64,000 nucleotides of DNA, taken from Cinnamomum chago (lineage: Eukaryota > Streptophyta > Magnoliopsida > Laurales > Lauraceae). Where the stretch lies: assembly GCA_038049695.1 (NCBI GenBank), contig CP142455.1, forward strand, positions 21,737,501-21,801,500, in the 5' to 3' direction. The position numbers and the translations under genes are program-made. Positions 1-11,400 of the stretch are shown piece by piece; the stretch's first letter is position 1, and the number at the start of each line of letters is the position of its first letter. The notes under the pieces are model-generated. The model worked only from the letters and a program-made list of their open reading frames with translations. It was not told the DNA's origin and searched no databases.

Positions 1-701
1 CGTGTTTAGCATTCCAAAGAAAATTAATAGTTCAGAAGTCTAAAAAGGGCATATAAGTGTCTGCATTTTTTATTTATTTACTTTTTTTTTTACAATTATC
101 TCAAAACCTATGATGATTCAACAATTGAAATTTGAACCCATAGCAGTGTTTGACTTTCTTAATATATTCAATGGTTTGGGTTATGATTTGCAATCCTATA
201 ATTTAATAGAAAACAAAGAAATTGGACTGCCCGCCAAACAGTCTTAAAATTGTTACACTTTTAAGATAATAAGAGGCAACAAGTAAATTTGCCCAACACA
301 ACCTGTCAACCTTAATTAGTGGAGTTGGGCCACAAGCAATGGGGTTCTCACCATGTCTACATGTGCTTGTGATTAACGAGAATAAAAGAGCAGAAGTAGA
401 TGTTGAATGAAATGCGGCAATAATCTTCACAATCATTTTAATTCTATAGCTAATAGTGTAGGTATCAGAATTAATGTGTTTTAATATATTCATGCTTTAA
501 ATTTTTTTAAAATATGAAGTATCAATTTTATTATAATTAGAATTTTGTTATTAATAAGAGCATCTAAAGTAGATGACATCAGTGGACAACTAAGGATTCA
601 TAGAATACAGTAAGTTGTCTTGTCCTTTTTAAGTTCGTGAGTTTAATTGCATCAATCCTATAAATTCTCAGTAAATTGTTTCATTAAAATAGGTGTGCTC
701 T
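1..701. other. AT-rich DNA without a recognisable gene
   Basis: No coding region, RNA gene or clear repeat boundary can be supported here. The DNA is AT-rich, and the open frames are short and resemble no known family. It ends at a run of about 15 T at 702-717. Confidence 0.6.
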
Positions 702-1580
702 TTTTTTTTTTTTTTTTGCTTTTTACTATATGTCAAAAGGTATATTCAAGAAAGAGGGGAAGATACAAGGGGATGCAAGGCTGAGACCCAAAATTTACAA
801 GCAGAGAGGCTGAGCCAGATTGATTGAGCTGAGAAATGAGAAGGCTTTGCTACACCTGCAGACTGCAGAACCTAGACCCAAACATTGGAGGACAACTGGC
901 AGCAAAAAAAAAGGAGCTCTCCAAATGGGAATTACATACGGAGCAAGATGAATCTAGCTGGATACCAACTGAATGCATCAGATGCTGGTAGGAAGCTTTC
1001 TCAGAAAAATATCCAGGCAAAAGTTGAGAGTTGAGACTACTGGTCTGAGCAACTTGCTCCAAGCCAGAGAAGTCAGTGATTACGAGTGCTTAGGACTAAG
1101 GAGCACACCGCATCCCAAAGAGTAAGAAAGGAAGAGATATCAGAAGATCCAAAAGCCATCCAAGACCATCTTGGTGGGGGCAGAGGAGCTAGCTGGCACT
1201 GCAAGAGAAGCAGGGAGCTAGTTTCTGACTTGGTTTGGAACTGAGGGAGCAATGAACCATCTACTATTGATGATTAAGGAGCCCACTTTCACACAGAAGT
1301 CGAGAGATTTGATGATGAAACAGAGGAAGCTAAAAGGGCACCCTGAATCTACCTATCAAACATAGACTGGTTTACTGCCATCACCAATAATCCAATAGCT
1401 GTTGGCTTGAATAAAAGGAGCTAGAGATCTGATTTTTCTGCAGATGCAGAAGCCGGTTTTAAGAGTTTCAGAGATCCAAAGGGAGCAGTTATTGAACTAT
1501 TTGGTTTTGAACCATTCAGACCAAAGAGAATTTGAAAGTCATAGCCCTCCAACCGAGTTTGAGCATGCACAAATCATTGA
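702..1580 (-). repeat. possible LINE 3'-end fragment
   Basis: Read on the minus strand, this ends in a pyrimidine-rich stretch followed by an A-run (the plus-strand poly-T at 702-717). Plant L1-type LINEs end in this way. No reverse transcriptase is present and no target duplication was found. It could equally be unrelated low-complexity DNA, so the call is weak. Confidence 0.25.
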
Positions 1581-1585
1581 GCTCA

Positions 1586-1692
1586 GAGATTTGTATCTTA
1601 GATAAGGATTAGTTTGGCTGTTAGGGATTTTAGGTAGTTCGCATTTTGAATAATGTTTGATTAGGGTTGTTCTTCATTGTATAAAAATTAAG
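1586..1692 (+). repeat. terminal repeat (left copy) of an old plus-strand Copia-like element
   Basis: About 105 bp here match 14997-15104 in direct orientation with scattered mismatches, including a shared stretch reading GGATTAGTTTGG. The two copies flank the whole Copia/Gypsy nest. Without the nested insertions they would lie only a few hundred bases apart, so the original was a short or internally deleted LTR element. The right copy is preceded by a polypurine tract, which sets the plus orientation. No primer-binding site was recognised after the left copy. Confidence 0.5.
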
Positions 1693-1811
1693 ATCAAGCT
1701 GGGTACGACCCCGCTTTCGCAATTATCACCATCAAATTTTCTATTTTAATAAAAGAAATCAGCATCCGCTCGCATCCATCCATCAACCCACGATCTTGCC
1801 ATCCTCGTCAA

Positions 1812-1863
1812 TAAACAAATAACGTTTGTATTTTTTGAATTCTTATTTTCTTACATCTGTATA

Positions 1864-1909
<46 letters not shown>

Positions 1910-2072
1910 CAATGGATCAGGTTTTGTTACAAAAGGATAAATAAGATATGTTGAGCAAAGTTAGGAAATGGCCCTTGAGACTTGGTGTGTTATTGGAGAC
2001 TGGGTCTTGGTGGTTCCTGTGTGGGCCTGAGTCAACACTAGCCCAGGTTACATGGGAGAGGTACTGTTATCA
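1812..2072 (-). repeat. 3' LTR of the Copia element
   Basis: This 261-bp LTR matches 4244-4477 closely over its whole length. It contains a TA dinucleotide run at about 1865-1909, much longer than in the partner LTR. The polypurine tract lies next to it at 2073-2085 (minus strand GCTTGAGGGGGGA). Confidence 0.9.
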
Positions 2073-2079
2073 TCCCCCC

Positions 2080-4170
2080 TCAAGCGAAGCAGGCATTCTC
2101 GGATGCAAAGCTTAGATTGTAGATGTTGAAGACGCTTAGATGAAAGCCCTTTGGTGAAGATGTCGGCAATCTGGTCCAGGGAGGAACAAAGCGGACATCA
2201 AGTTGTTTACATGCCACCTTCTCACGAACGAAGTGATAGTCGAGTTCGATGTGTTTGGTTCGCGCATGGAAAACAAGATTGAATGCAAGAGATATAGCAC
2301 TCACATTGTCACACCAGACGAGTGGGATCTCAGATAATGGAATATGAATATCACGTAAGAGAAAGCACAGCCAAGTGAGTTCAGCAGCGGTGTGGGCCAA
2401 GCAACGATATTCAGCTTATATGGATGAGCGGGCCACTAAATTTTGTTTCTTAGCAGACCATAAGATAGGGTTGGGACCCAAAAATACACAATAACCACTC
2501 GTGGACCGTCGGTCAAATGGTGAGCCAGCCCAATCAGCATCACAATAAGCATAAAGACGCAATGGGCCAGGACGAAAATGAAGCCCATATGTAAGAGTAC
2601 CTTTGAGGAATCGAAGTATTCTCTTAGCAGCAGTCATATGAACAACAGTGGGTGCATGCATGAACTGGCATACTTGATTGACAGCATAGCTTATGTCAGG
2701 GCGGGTGAGAGAAACATATTGAAAGGCACCCACAATACTTTGAAATTGTGTTGGATCATCAAGGAGAGGTCCATCAGATGGGCTTAATTTCTCTTTGGAT
2801 GTGGGAGAGCCAACAGGTTTGCAACCTACCATGTCAGATTTCACAAGGAGATCAGTGATGTACTTGGTTTGGAAAAGGAAAAGCCCATTGTTGGTACGAT
2901 GGGCTTCCATGCCGAGAAAATATGTAAGCGGGCCTAAATCTTTCATATTGAAATGTTGACCCAGCTGGTGGATGAACGAGGTAATAAAAATAGAATTGTT
3001 GCCTGTGATGATGATGTCATCCACATATAAAAGAAGGTAAGTGATGCTACCATTGTCACATTTGATGAAGAGAGATGGGTCCGAGGCAGACAGTAGAAAG
3101 CCAAAGCCCAACAATTTAGAGGTAAATTTTTCATACCAGGCTCGAGGTGCTTGACGAAGTCCATAAATAGACTTGTGCATACAACATACATGGGATGGCT
3201 TGTCAGGGTCCGTATAACCTTGCGGTTGAGCCATATAAACTACTTCACGAAGATCACTATGTAAGAAGGCACATTCAACATCCAACTGTCTGAGTGGCCA
3301 ATTATAGGCAATAACTAATGCCAAGATGATACGTATGGTGGTGTGTTTCACCACAGGACTAAAGGTGTCAACAAAGTCGATGCCGGGCTGTTGGTGAAAT
3401 CCTTTGGCGACCAAGCACGCTTTGAAGCGATTGATGGATCCATCAGGGTTCCTTTTGATGCGGTAAACCCATTTGCAATAATTTTTGGTGGTAACAAAGG
3501 CACTGGATGATTCTGTAGAGAGATCTTCGGCTAGGCTGAGCTCTTTACATACCAGAAGAGTGTACAACTCCTCTAGGGAGACAGGGTCATGACGAGAGCG
3601 AGTCCGGATGGAGGTTTGAAAAGGACGATGTATGGGTGGCAGCCCTGCCAAGGTATGAATGATAAGGTCATCCTCACCTACTGGTGCTCCACAAGTTGCA
3701 AGTTGGTCGGAGAGTACTTTGACTTAATGTAGGTAATCCTGCATAGTTGATGATCCTTTCTTGATGTGCTGTAAGCGCTTCTTGAGTTCAATGACATGGG
3801 AGCATGAGAGGGACGCATATCGTCATTCCCAGGAATCCCAGGCTTCCTTTGCTGTGTTCATGCCAACAATGTACGGGAGTGCCGAATCCGAAAGTGTGGC
3901 ATTGATCCATGAAAGGAGGGTTTGATCACGTTCAAACCACTCATTGTATGCCATATTGGGGACTGATTTTCCATCTGAACAAGTGATTTGTTGAGGTGGG
4001 ACTGACTGAGATCCATCAATGAAGCCTTCCAACCGATGGCTTCTCAGAACAGGTCGAAACATAGATTTCCACAGGAGGAAATTGGCGCTGTCGAGTTTTA
4101 TGGGAATGAGATGAGCTATGTTTGAGATAATGAAGCTTGGAGGTGAAGAAGAGGAAGATGAAGATGCCAT
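2080..4170 (-). pseudogene. Copia gag-RT-RNase H remnant
   Basis: From the minus-strand ATG at 4168-4170 the frame encodes the serine-rich start of a Copia gag (UBN2-type, with W/F-rich LLSWINATLSD). A TGA stop interrupts it near 3822, and a second in-frame stop follows about 35 codons later. A 411-residue open frame (3651-2416) then starts in the gag middle region (EELYTLL) and passes straight into reverse transcriptase (CKWVYRIK, YGLRQAPRAWY, LLYVDDII) and the start of RNase H. The RNase H part continues after a stop at about 2416 to a frame change near 2165, where the usual QLADIFTKG-like motif is out of frame. This copy cannot encode a working polyprotein. Confidence 0.9.
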
Positions 4171-4231
4171 GGTGTGAGGAAGAAGATGATGTACAGTGCC
4201 TGTGAGTAAGGGATGCACGTGGGTGCTTACT

Positions 4232-4243
4232 GCTCTGATACCA
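4232..4243 (-). other. primer-binding site of the Copia element
   Basis: The minus strand reads TGGTATCAGAGC, the standard initiator-methionine tRNA primer site of plant Copia elements, directly next to the 5' LTR. It fixes the orientation and the LTR boundary at 4244. Confidence 0.92.
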
Positions 4244-4477
4244 TAAACAACTAACGTTTGTATTTTTTGAATTCTCTTACATCTGTATAGTATCATATAT
4301 ATATATATATATATATTACAATGGATCAGGTTCTGTTACAAAAGGATAAATAAGATCTGTTGAGCAAAGTTAGGAAACGGCCCTTGAGACTTGGTGTGTT
4401 ATTGGAGACTGGGTCTTGGTGGTTCCTGTGTGGGCCTGAGTCAACACTAGCCCACGTGACATTTGAGAGATACTGTT
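4244..4477 (-). repeat. 5' LTR of the Copia element (main part)
   Basis: This matches 1812-2067 and stops abruptly at ACTGTT. The missing ten bases, ACTGTTATCA, appear at 14738-14747 on the far side of the Gypsy insertion. ACTGTT is thus present on both sides and is the likely Gypsy target duplication. Two extra bases, GA, lie between it and the Gypsy LTR on the left. Confidence 0.88.
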
Positions 4478-4479
4478 GA

Positions 4480-5082
4480 TGATGCCAAAAAAGTGTTTCG
4501 GGCACCACCGGTCAAGTGATAAGCAATTAATGTGAAAATTAATGGAGAGAGAGAGAGAGTTTATAGTGGTTCGGTCAGTGTGACCTACGTCCACTTTAAT
4601 TGGTTACTTTACTGCTCCGGGGAAGAGATTACAAAGTAGATGAGCACAATGATAGTGAAAAAGTAGATAAGATTTGCCTCTTTGGTAGGACTCTCTTTTT
4701 ATAATCTTCCCCTAACGGGTGGGGACGATTCTCCAGCGATATACGCTCCATTCTGGTGGAGTCTTCCGAACCGTCTTCAACAGACGAGATTCTGGTGGAG
4801 TCTTCCGAACTGCCCTCAACAGACGAGATCCTGGTGGAGTCTTCCGAACTACCCTCAACAGACGAGCAGGTAAGATCTCTTCCGTAGGACTTGGTAAAAG
4901 CCGGTTAAGGGAACGACGCACTGACTCCGTCATTCGGTGGATCCGGACCCGGCCCTTAATGGGTGGGTTTAGACCCGAGCTCATCACTAACTCGGGTCAC
5001 TTTGACCTGACCCACCATCGCGGACTGAGTCATTTGGGCTTAACCCGTCATCGCAACTGAGCCATTTGGGCCTGGCCCATCA
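4480..5082 (-). repeat. 3' LTR of the Gypsy element
   Basis: It begins TGATGCC and ends CCCATCA on the plus strand and is nearly identical to 14134-14737. It contains a (GA)n run and three tandem copies of a unit reading TCTGGTGGAGTCTTCCGAAC (4751-4850). The polypurine tract abuts it at 5083-5096 (minus strand TTGAGGGGTAGA). Confidence 0.92.
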
Positions 5083-5513
5083 TCTACCCCTCAATGTCTC
5101 GCGCCAAAGAAAACTTTGAAAGGGAGACATTTTGAATATCCATGCTTTTTCATGCCGAGCGTTAGTTGTTTTCCCAAACACTATCCGTCTCCACGTTCGG
5201 GGTTCCACATAAGAGTCATTCCGGCGGTTCTTTCCCTCTTTGAATTTTACAGAAGTGTTCTTGTGGTTCAAGACTCTTCTTCTTTGCTCTCTTGGCCTTG
5301 GGTTCCTTCTCCTTGAAAACCCTAGAGTACAGGTTATAAATAGAGAGGACTTTTGCCCATTTTGCTTTTCATTTGGGGTTTTTTTCTCTTCATCTTCTTC
5401 TTGTCGACAAAGAGAGAAGGCAACCACTTGCATTTTCCTTTTGTTCAAAGGAAAAGGAAAGAGATCAGCCACTAGGTTCTTGCTTTTCATTCTCTTCTTC
5501 GAGGTCAACCACC

Positions 5514-8117
5514 ATGGAACTTCTGGATCGACTGGAGGTAAAGGGGGTGTGCGACGGAGGAGATGTCGGACAAGGTAGGGGCGCCAGCCATGGCACCCCC
5601 TTGGCTGTTGCAGATGGCGGACACGAACCAGGCAGGGGCGCCCAGGCGAGCCCCCCTACTGCTGCTTAGGCGTCGGTCGAGGAAGGACAGGGCGCCCAGG
5701 CAAGGGGGAGCCCCTGGCGCGGGCGGCGAGGCAACGGGGGCGCCCCTGCTGCGGGCGTGGTGCTGGTCGATGGCGGGGGGAGACGGGGCGTCCAGGCAGG
5801 CGCCCTAGTTGTTGTGCTTGCTGATGTGGGCCTGGGCACCCCTGCGCTTGTGCTTGCTGACAAGGGGGGACGCCTGGGCGCCCCTGCTGCTGGGCGTGCA
5901 GCCCCTACTGCTGCTGGAGAGTGTGCAACCACTGCTGCTGCTGGGCGCAGTGGACAGGGCGCCCCTTTCTTGGGCACCCCCACCGCAGTAGCGAGGAGTC
6001 CGGCCCAGCCTGCTGCTGGTGGAGAGGTGAATACAGACGCCGCGGCGGTGGGCACGGCACGCCCTCGTCGCAAAAAGTATCGAGGAAAAGTGGTCGTCGA
6101 CGACGACGGATCCAAGGTGAGTACTCTTTTCAGCTTGCTCGATGCTGATAGTGATATTTTTAGGATAGTGTCTGCCTATCATACTCCCCCCACCGTGTTA
6201 TGCCTTCGGGCTGAGGCGGATGAGCCCGCTTGTGACGATTCGTCGGGTGACATTGTAATCTATGAGGAGATGCTTGAAGCGGGATTGAGGTTTCCCATGC
6301 TCTCCTCCATTTGCCGTATTCTCCACTACTTTTCATTGACCCCCGGGCGGTTAGCACCAAATGGATGGAGAGTCTTGCTGGGTTTCCTTGCATTGTGGAG
6401 GAGAGTGCATGACGAGGACGCTTCACCAGTGGAGTTCCATGCGGCTTATAACTTAAGCGAGTCTCCCACCCCTAACAGGGGATGGTACTATTTTACCTCC
6501 AGGGGCGGCAAGCTGCTTACAAGATTGCGCTCTAACTGCCATAGCTGGAAATCTCGTTTCTTGTTTGCTGGCGGAGAGTGCGCTTCCAAAACAGATCGAG
6601 CTTTGGTACCAACTCGATGGGGAGACGCCAGGAGACTTGGTAAGCCACTCATTTGCTACTTTTTCCCTTTATTAATATTTTTTATGTGCTTACCTGTTGC
6701 CCCTTTGTAGACGCGCCGGTGCTCTCCATGAGTCAGGAATGGAAGCTACAGGCGGTGAGAGACTATCCTGAAAAGGACTTGGGTGTTCTTTTACCCAAAG
6801 AAAGTGGTGGAGCTAGTGGCCCCTCTCAGACACCTCCCGTGAAGAGAAGAAGTACTTCTTCGCTTCTACTTTCCTTCTCTTTTTTCTTTTCTTTATGCTC
6901 AAGTAATATTTTTGGCCTTTGCAGCAGTTGATAGAGAGGTGATCGGGGCTCGCCTTTCAAGTAGGAGTACCCCTCCTTCTGGAGCTCGCCTTTCGAGTGG
7001 GAGTGCCCCTCCTTCCAAGGCGGCGAGGGTAGACAGCACCTCAAGGGGGAACTCCCCGCCAGTGGCTTTCAGGACAAGCTCTCTCTCATCCACCCCTTCA
7101 GCGGGGGCACGACCTCGTCCCCATCGGGCGACCTCTCCCACGGTGTCGCCCCAGCCAGCGACCTCTTCTGCCTCGATTGCTATTCGAGAGTCTTCCTCTC
7201 CAGCTGCACCTTCTGCCCCTCATTCGTGTCCCCCGCGCCCGAGGGCTCCTGCAGGGACATCCATTTGTGCTGGGCCGATGCTAGGCAATCCTCCGGTGAT
7301 TCGGGAGAAGCTTGGGAGATTTGTGTTTCCCCCGGAGGTTACGCAAATCAACTCTTTAAGTACTGAGAGGTTCATAAATACATTCTTGGAGGGTCTGGCT
7401 CAGGTAAAGGCTTTTTCCTTTTCTCCATACTTTTAAAAATTTTGTTTTTTGTGTGCTTTCTCATTTTCTTTCCTCTTGCTCCAGGCTTCCACTGCGTCCG
7501 TCTGCTTGCTGTCAAGGGCCAGACATAACAGCCAGCTGAAGCGTGAGAATGAGAGTATGCAGAAGGAGCTTTCCATTGCTCAGAAGAAGATTGCTGCTCT
7601 TGAAGCTGCTAGGGGAGCTTCTGAGGCCGATCTTGGGGCGGCCCGTGAGAGGGCGTCCAGGTTCGAGACTGAGCTCTCGTCAGCCCGCGAAAGGGCTACC
7701 AGGGCAGAGGCCGAGCTCTTATCAGCCCGCGAGAGGGCGTCTAGGTTGGAGACCGCGCTTTCGTCAGCCCGCGAGAGGACGACCAGGGCAGAGGCTGAGT
7801 TGGTGGAGGCCCGCGAGAGGGCTTCACTCAGAGAGGCTGAGCTTGTGCAGACCCGCGAGAGGGTGTCGCTCAAGGAGACTGTCGTGGTGACAGAGATGAA
7901 GGCGGCGCGCGATAAAGCTTCTCAGGCTGAGAAGGAGCTAGCGGATGGTCTCGCCGATGCCTTCATAGATGGGTACGAGGAGCTTCGAGGGAAGATTTCT
8001 GCTGCCTTCCCTGACCTCGACTTTTCAGGCTTTGTGCCAACCGAGGCGCCTGATGAAGGCTCTGATGACAGCGAGGATGGCGAGGAGGATGAGGAGGGGA
8101 GCCATGAGAGTGATTAG
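5514..8117 (+). CDS. antisense ORF (aORF) protein of the Gypsy element: gypsy-type transposon domain plus coiled coil
   Basis: A four-exon gene on the strand opposite gag-pol. Exons: 5514-6639, 6711-6851, 6925-7403 and 7485-8117. All three introns have GT-AG ends and matching phases (1, 1, 0), giving about 792 codons from an ATG in good context (ACCATGG). One in-frame TAG at 5667-5669 is the only break. The N-terminal part (to about residue 170) is Gly/Ala-rich low complexity. Residues about 200-370 contain a GLRFPML...RILHYFSLTPGRL-like block resembling the family described as putative gypsy-type transposon (Pfam Transposase_28), which is known from such antisense genes. Exon 3 is Pro/Ser-rich. 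Exon 4 is a coiled coil with 14-residue repeats and an acidic tail. An AATAAA lies downstream. The function is unknown; it may regulate or bind element products. Confidence 0.75.
7641..7892 (+). repeat. six tandem 42-bp coding repeats (two coiled-coil heptads each)
   Basis: Six consecutive units of exactly 42 bp, each starting (G/A)CCCGYGARAG, encode variants of ARERASRxExELxS. Fourteen residues equal two heptads, so changes in repeat number lengthen or shorten the coiled coil without breaking its register. Repeats differ by several substitutions but show no indels. Confidence 0.92.
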
Positions 8118-8181
8118 GAGACTTTACATGTAGATTTTTTTTTCTTTTTTGAAGAGGCAATTGTGTGGCCTAACTATTGAA

Positions 8182-8195
8182 ATGAATAAAATATA
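8182..8195 (+). promoter_or_regulatory. possible polyadenylation signal of the antisense gene
   Basis: The sequence reads AATGAATAAAATAT about 70 bp after the antisense stop codon. It contains the canonical AATAAA hexamer in a T-rich region. It lies between the antisense gene and the convergent integrase end, at the right place to end the antisense transcript. Confidence 0.5.
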
Positions 8196-8295
8196 GAAAC
8201 TTTATTTATCCACTGCTCGTGACAAAAGAACATTTTACAAAGGGCTAAAAAAATTTGAACTCCCCCTTTTTCACTGCTTTTTTCCCCTCCATGTG

Positions 8296-9862
8296 TCACT
8301 AGTAGTATTTCTTCAGGTGTTCTGCATTCCACGGATGAGGTAGGACTTTCCCTTCCGAATTCTGAATCCTATAGGTGCCTGGTCTTACCACCTCTGTTAT
8401 GAGGTAAGGACATTCCCAATTCGGGCCCAGTTTGCCTTCGAGAGAATCCTTTGAGGCGAGGATTATCTTTTTAAGGACCAGATCTCTAGGTTGGAGGGGG
8501 CGAGGCTTTACTCTTGAGTTATAGTATTTTGCCATGCGCCGCTTCTATTCTACATTGCGGACGTTGGCCATCTCCCTCGCTTCATCCATCAAATCGAGGT
8601 TGATGCGAAGTCCCTCCTCATTGGTGTCGGAGTCGTGGTGCCGGACCCTAAGAGAGTGGACCCCAATCTCAACAGGGATAACTACCTCAATCCCAAAAGC
8701 GAGAGAGAAAGGGGTTTCCCCAGTTGGAGCTCTTGGCGTGGTCCGATAGGCCCACAATACTCCCGGAAGCTCGTCGACCCAAAGGCCCTTCGCTCTTTCG
8801 AGCCTTGTCTTCAGGTTACGCAGGACCGTTCTCACCATGACCTCTGCCTGCCCGTTTGCCTGTGGGTGGGCCGGGCTAGAATATGGCTGCTTTATCTGAA
8901 GGTCGGAGCAAAACGAATTGAAAAGTCTATTGTCGAATTGCTTTGCATTGTCACTGACGATGGCATGTGGGATCCCAAAGCGGCAAACTATGTTTTTCCA
9001 GACAAAGTTTTTCACTTTGGAGTCTATGATCCTCGCCAGTGGTTCCACCTCCGTCCACTTCATAAAGTAGTCGATGGCGACCACTACAAATTTACATTGC
9101 CCTTTACCCAATGGAAGGGGGGCCTAGGATGTCGATTCCCCACTTGGAGAAAGGCCATGGGCTCATGATGGTTGTGAGTTCCTCTGAGGGCTGCCTTGGC
9201 ACAGTGGCAAAGCGCTGGCATTTGTCACATTTTTTGGCAAATTCTTTGGCGTTCGCTAGCATGCTGGGCCAAAAGAAGCCTTCCATAAGTGCTTTGTGAG
9301 CAAGGGAGCGCCCGCCTGAGTGGTTCCCACAAATTCCCTTGTGGATTTCCCACAGGGCATAGTCAACTTCTTCAGGAGAGAGGCACCTCAACAATGGTAA
9401 AGAGTAGCCTTTCTTGTAGAAGATATCTTGCACGAGTGTGAACTTGGAAGCTCTCATCCTCAGTTTCTTCACCTCAAGGGGGTCCTCTGACAGTATACCC
9501 TCTTGAAGGTACGCCCTTATAGGGGCCATCCAGCCCGTTTCAGCTGTAGCACAGTTGATGTTTGCAGTGCTTTCATTCAACTGGCTTGGTTCGAGCTGGT
9601 GCCCAAGGAATGTTGGTTTGCTTAGTGAGGTCTCTATAGATGAGGCGAGCCTGGCAAGTGCATCGGCAACAATATTACTCTCCCGAGGGATATGACTGAT
9701 TTGGAAGTGTTGGAATTGCGGGATCAATTTTTTCACTATGCTGAGATAATCATGCATTCTTGTTTCCTTTGCTTCGAACTCGCCCTTTACCTGGTTAACT
9801 ATCAACTGAGAGTCGCTGTAAGCGGTGAGGTATCGGGCGTTCATTTCTAGGGCCAACTTCAA
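8296..9862 (-). pseudogene. Gypsy second RNase H C-terminal part and integrase
   Basis: Three minus-strand open segments (9862-9104, 9111-8545, 8535-8299) together cover the end of the second RNase H ([19 protein letters not shown]) and the integrase. The integrase has an HHCC zinc finger ([10 protein letters not shown]...CDKCQ) and a catalytic core with D in VAIDYFMKW, D in VSDNAKQFD and E in NGQAEVMVR. A C-terminal domain ends GTYRIQNSEGK...HLKKYY. A frame change near 9104-9111 and a stop between 8545 and 8535 break it. Confidence 0.88.
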
Positions 9863-9894
9863 ACCAGAGAGGAGAGCCTCATACTCGGCTTCGT

Positions 9895-10764
9895 TTACTT
9901 AAGGGATGTGCCATCAGGGCTGATCAAAACGAGGCCCGCTCCACCTCCATTACTGGTCGCGGAGCCATCAACATAGAGTTTCCATAGTGGTACCGAGGGA
10001 CTCTGGGCGCCAGACTGAGAAACAGGGAGCAACGGGGCGCTCAAGGCAGAAGTTGCTTGATCGCCATTGGTTGAGAGTGCCTGGGCGCCCAGGGTTGCTG
10101 GGGGTGCCTGGGCGCCCAGGGCTGCTGGGGGTGCCTGGGCGCCCAGGGCTGCTGGGGGTGCCTGGGCGCCCAGGGCCTGGCGAGCCACTTAGTATGGGCG
10201 AGGTGAGTTCATCCGTCTCCTCCTCTGCTTGTGTAAACTCAGCTGCAAAGTCCGCCAAGGCTTGTGCTTTGATGGCCGACCTTGGCTGGTACTGGACATC
10301 AAACTCTCCTAGCTCTACTGCCCACTTGACGAGTCTTCCGGATACATCCGGTTTTCCTAGTATTCTCTTCAAAGGCTTATCAGTAACTACAATAATTGTA
10401 TGACTCTGGAAATAATGTCGCAGACACCTTGCCGTCGAGATGAGGGCGAGTGCCAGTTTTTCCAGCTCCGAGTATCTGGGCTCTGCCCCTCGGTATGCTC
10501 TACTTACATAATAGATGGGCTTCTACACTCCATCATGATTTCTAATGAGGACAGAGCTGACTGCTGAGGGGGAAGCATAGAGGTACAAATATAACACCTC
10601 TCCGGGTGCAGCATGTGAAAGGAGAGGGGGAGCGGCCAAGTAGGCTTTAAGCTTTTGGAATGCCTCCCAGCCTCAGGTCCCCACTCGAAAGCTTTCCTGA
10701 GGATTTTAAAGAAACGCAAACACTTGTCTGCAGACTTAGAGACAAATCTGCTAAGTGTTGCCAC
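9895..10764 (-). pseudogene. Gypsy RNase H, repeat linker and start of second RNase H
   Basis: Minus-strand frames cover the C-terminal part of a conventional RNase H (ILGKPDVSGRLVKWAVELGEFD, ALADFAAEF). A Pro/Ala-rich linker and the start of an archaeal-type RNase H follow (LYVDGSATSNGGGAGLVLISPDG). Segments 10372-9968 and 10188-9895 lie in different frames, so a frameshift lies in the linker repeats. Having two RNase H domains is a Tat-lineage trait. Confidence 0.82.
10078..10180 (-). repeat. 27-bp tandem repeats in the RNase H linker
   Basis: About four copies of a 27-bp unit starting TGCCTGGGCGCCCAGGG (starts at 10078, 10105, 10132 and 10159) encode GAQAPPAAL on the minus strand. The 27-bp period keeps the reading frame. 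The core CTGGGCGCCCAG is a palindrome that also recurs in gag and in the antisense gene of the same element. Confidence 0.92.
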
Positions 10765-11400
10765 CCTTCCATTCAGACTCCTTGGTGGAGATGGGCGACC
10801 TCATGTCCAGTATAGCCTTGATTTTATCGGGATTCGCCTCTATCCCTCTTTGGTTGACCATGAAGCCCAAGAATTTTTCCGACCCCACGCCGAATGCACA
10901 CTTCTCAGGATTCAACTTCAAGCGATAGAACCTGAGAATACTGAAAGTTTCTTGGAGATGGTCGATGTGATCTGCGGCGGCGAGGCTCTTCACCAGCATG
11001 TCGTCCACATAAACCTCCATGGTCCGCCCAATCTGTAAGTGAAACATTTTGTTCACCAGGCGTTGGTAGGTTTCACCTGCATTCTTCAACCCGAAAGGCA
11101 TGACCCTGTAGCAATAGGTCCCCTTCGGGGTGATGAACGGCGTCTTCTCTTAATCTGGGGGATGCATGCTGATCTGGTTGTATCCAGAATAAGCATCTAG
11201 GAAGGAGAGGAGTCCATGTCCCGCTCTGGCGTCGATGAGGAGATCAATCCTGGGCAACGGGAAGCAGTCCTTCGAGCACACCTTATTAAGGTCAGTGAAG
11301 TCGACGCATAGGCGCCACTTCCTATTTGCCTTTGTCAGCATCACAACATTCGAGAGCCATTCAGGGTATGCCACCTCCCTCACAACTCCATTCTCTATCA
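10751..11400 (-). pseudogene. Gypsy reverse transcriptase
   Basis: The minus strand encodes RT motifs in order: REVAYPEWLSNVVMLTKANRKWRLCVDFTDLNK, PLPRIDLLID, FLDAYSGYNQI, then after a stop at about 11149 MPFGLKNAGETYQRLVNKMF and the catalytic VYVDDMLVKS, ending at FLGFMVNQRGIEANP. The TAA following HPPD and a frame change near 10760 break the frame. The YVDD centre is intact. Confidence 0.9.

Noticed and set aside
850..1062. Coding gene on the minus strand
   Set aside because: A short open frame without domain resemblance, inside probable repeat DNA.
4712..5060. Open frames inside the Gypsy LTRs (also 14366-14873)
   Set aside because: They translate the triple LTR repeat on both strands and occur in both LTRs; no family resemblance.
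5080..5508. Minus-strand open frame next to the left Gypsy LTR
   Set aside because: Low-complexity Lys/Arg-rich translation of the antisense gene leader region, without recognisable domains.
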